A stretch of DNA of 16,031 nucleotides, taken from the NCBI GenBank assembly GCA_964001155.1, contig CAXFCD010000146.1:1-16031 (forward strand), in the 5' to 3' direction. How positions within the stretch are numbered: position 1 is the first letter of the stretch; the number at the start of each line of letters is the position of its first letter. The notes below the pieces were generated by a model. That model saw only the letters and a program-made list of their open reading frames with translations, searched no databases and was not told the origin of the DNA. This DNA is from CAXFCD01 sp964001155. Lineage in GTDB: Bacteria > Fidelibacterota > Marinisomatia > Marinisomatales > UBA1611. The translations under genes and the position numbers were made by a program. Positions 15,708 to 16,031 of this stretch are shown here, piece after piece.

Positions 15708-16031
15708 TGGCATTATTAGATAAAAAATCAAAACGTGCTTTGACAGATCCATTGATGTCGAACAATCCCATCACGTTGCAAGTGTTGGGGATCTGTTCTG
15801 CCTTAGCTGTGACGGTTAAAATGGATACGGCGGTTGTTATGACATTAGCGGTAATCGCTGTCTTGTCTATCTCCAATACAGTGATTGCACTTTTAAGGCA
15901 TTATATTCCCGGAAAGGTTCGTATCATTGTTCAGTTATCCGTGATTGCTTCCTTAGTTATTTTCACAGACGAAGTTTTGAAAGCATATATGTATGACATT
16001 AGCAAACAATTATCTGTATTTGTTGGGCTCA
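15707..16031 (+). CDS. nqrD: Na+-translocating NADH:quinone oxidoreductase subunit D, N-terminal part (cut by right edge)
   Basis: The frame opens at ATG 15707 and stays open for 108 codons to the window end, about half of the roughly 210-residue family length. The N-terminus MALLDKKSKRALTDPLMSNN leads into PITLQVLGICSALAVTVKM, where C30 is the first cysteine of the intramembrane Fe-S site shared between NqrD and NqrE. Visible hydrophobic helices are at about 23-36, 39-62 and 71-90. The second cysteine lies outside. It overlaps the nqrC stop by one base and has a strong Shine-Dalgarno site. nqrE and nqrF are expected next but are not visible. Confidence 0.95.
   Translation, partial: MALLDKKSKRALTDPLMSNNPITLQVLGICSALAVTVKMDTAVVMTLAVIAVLSISNTVIALLRHYIPGKVRIIVQLSVIASLVIFTDEVLKAYMYDISKQLSVFVGL

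Overview
The window shows the energy-conserving core of a free-living, respiring bacterium. A long plus-strand run of membrane-enzyme genes (2191 to the right edge) encodes eleven subunits of a respiratory complex I (nuoA, B, C, D, H, I, J, K, L, M, N). After a gap of only 26 bases it continues into the genes of the Na+-translocating NADH:quinone oxidoreductase (nqrA, B, C, and a cut-off nqrD). The DNA is moderately AT-rich. Many starts have no clear Shine-Dalgarno sequence, and the promoter-like site before nuoA fits the TTTG/TAnnTTTG pattern of Bacteroidetes. Together with separate nuoC and nuoD genes and the presence of Nqr, this points to a (possibly marine) member of the Bacteroidetes/FCB assemblage, for example a Marinimicrobia-like lineage. 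That placement is inference and no marker gene in the window proves it.

Left part, minus strand (1-1925): a monofunctional proline dehydrogenase, then after a 62-base gap holding a REP-like hairpin, a small CoA-binding (YccU-type) protein, translationally coupled to a 64-residue two-helix membrane protein, and then the N-terminal part of a probable 2-oxoglutarate/Fe(II) oxygenase that runs off the left edge. Region 1926-2190 is the divergent control region between proline dehydrogenase and nuoA.

Middle part (2191-12464): the nuo genes are packed with 1-4 nt start/stop overlaps (slightly more at nuoC/nuoD). Only the nuoL/nuoM junction (24 nt), nuoM/nuoN (9 nt) and nuoH/nuoI (3 nt) have gaps. 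The NADH-oxidising module (nuoE, nuoF, nuoG) is absent from the cluster. The quinone site, the N2 and N6 cluster ligands and the ion-channel lysines and glutamates are all intact, so the pump looks functional, but its electron donor is not encoded here. NuoC carries an unusual charged N-terminal extension of about 70 residues.

Right part (12491-16031): nqrABCD follow in the usual order with strong Shine-Dalgarno sites before nqrB and nqrD. The flavinylation SGAT motifs of NqrB and NqrC and the first Fe-S cysteine of NqrD are present. nqrE and nqrF must lie beyond the edge, if they are present.

Together, proline dehydrogenase, complex I and Nqr all feed electrons to the quinone pool. The arrangement suggests a division of labour in which Nqr oxidises NADH and pumps Na+, while the eleven-subunit complex I uses another donor (ferredoxin is the leading candidate) and pumps protons. 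No RNA genes, CRISPR arrays, insertion sequences or phage genes were seen.
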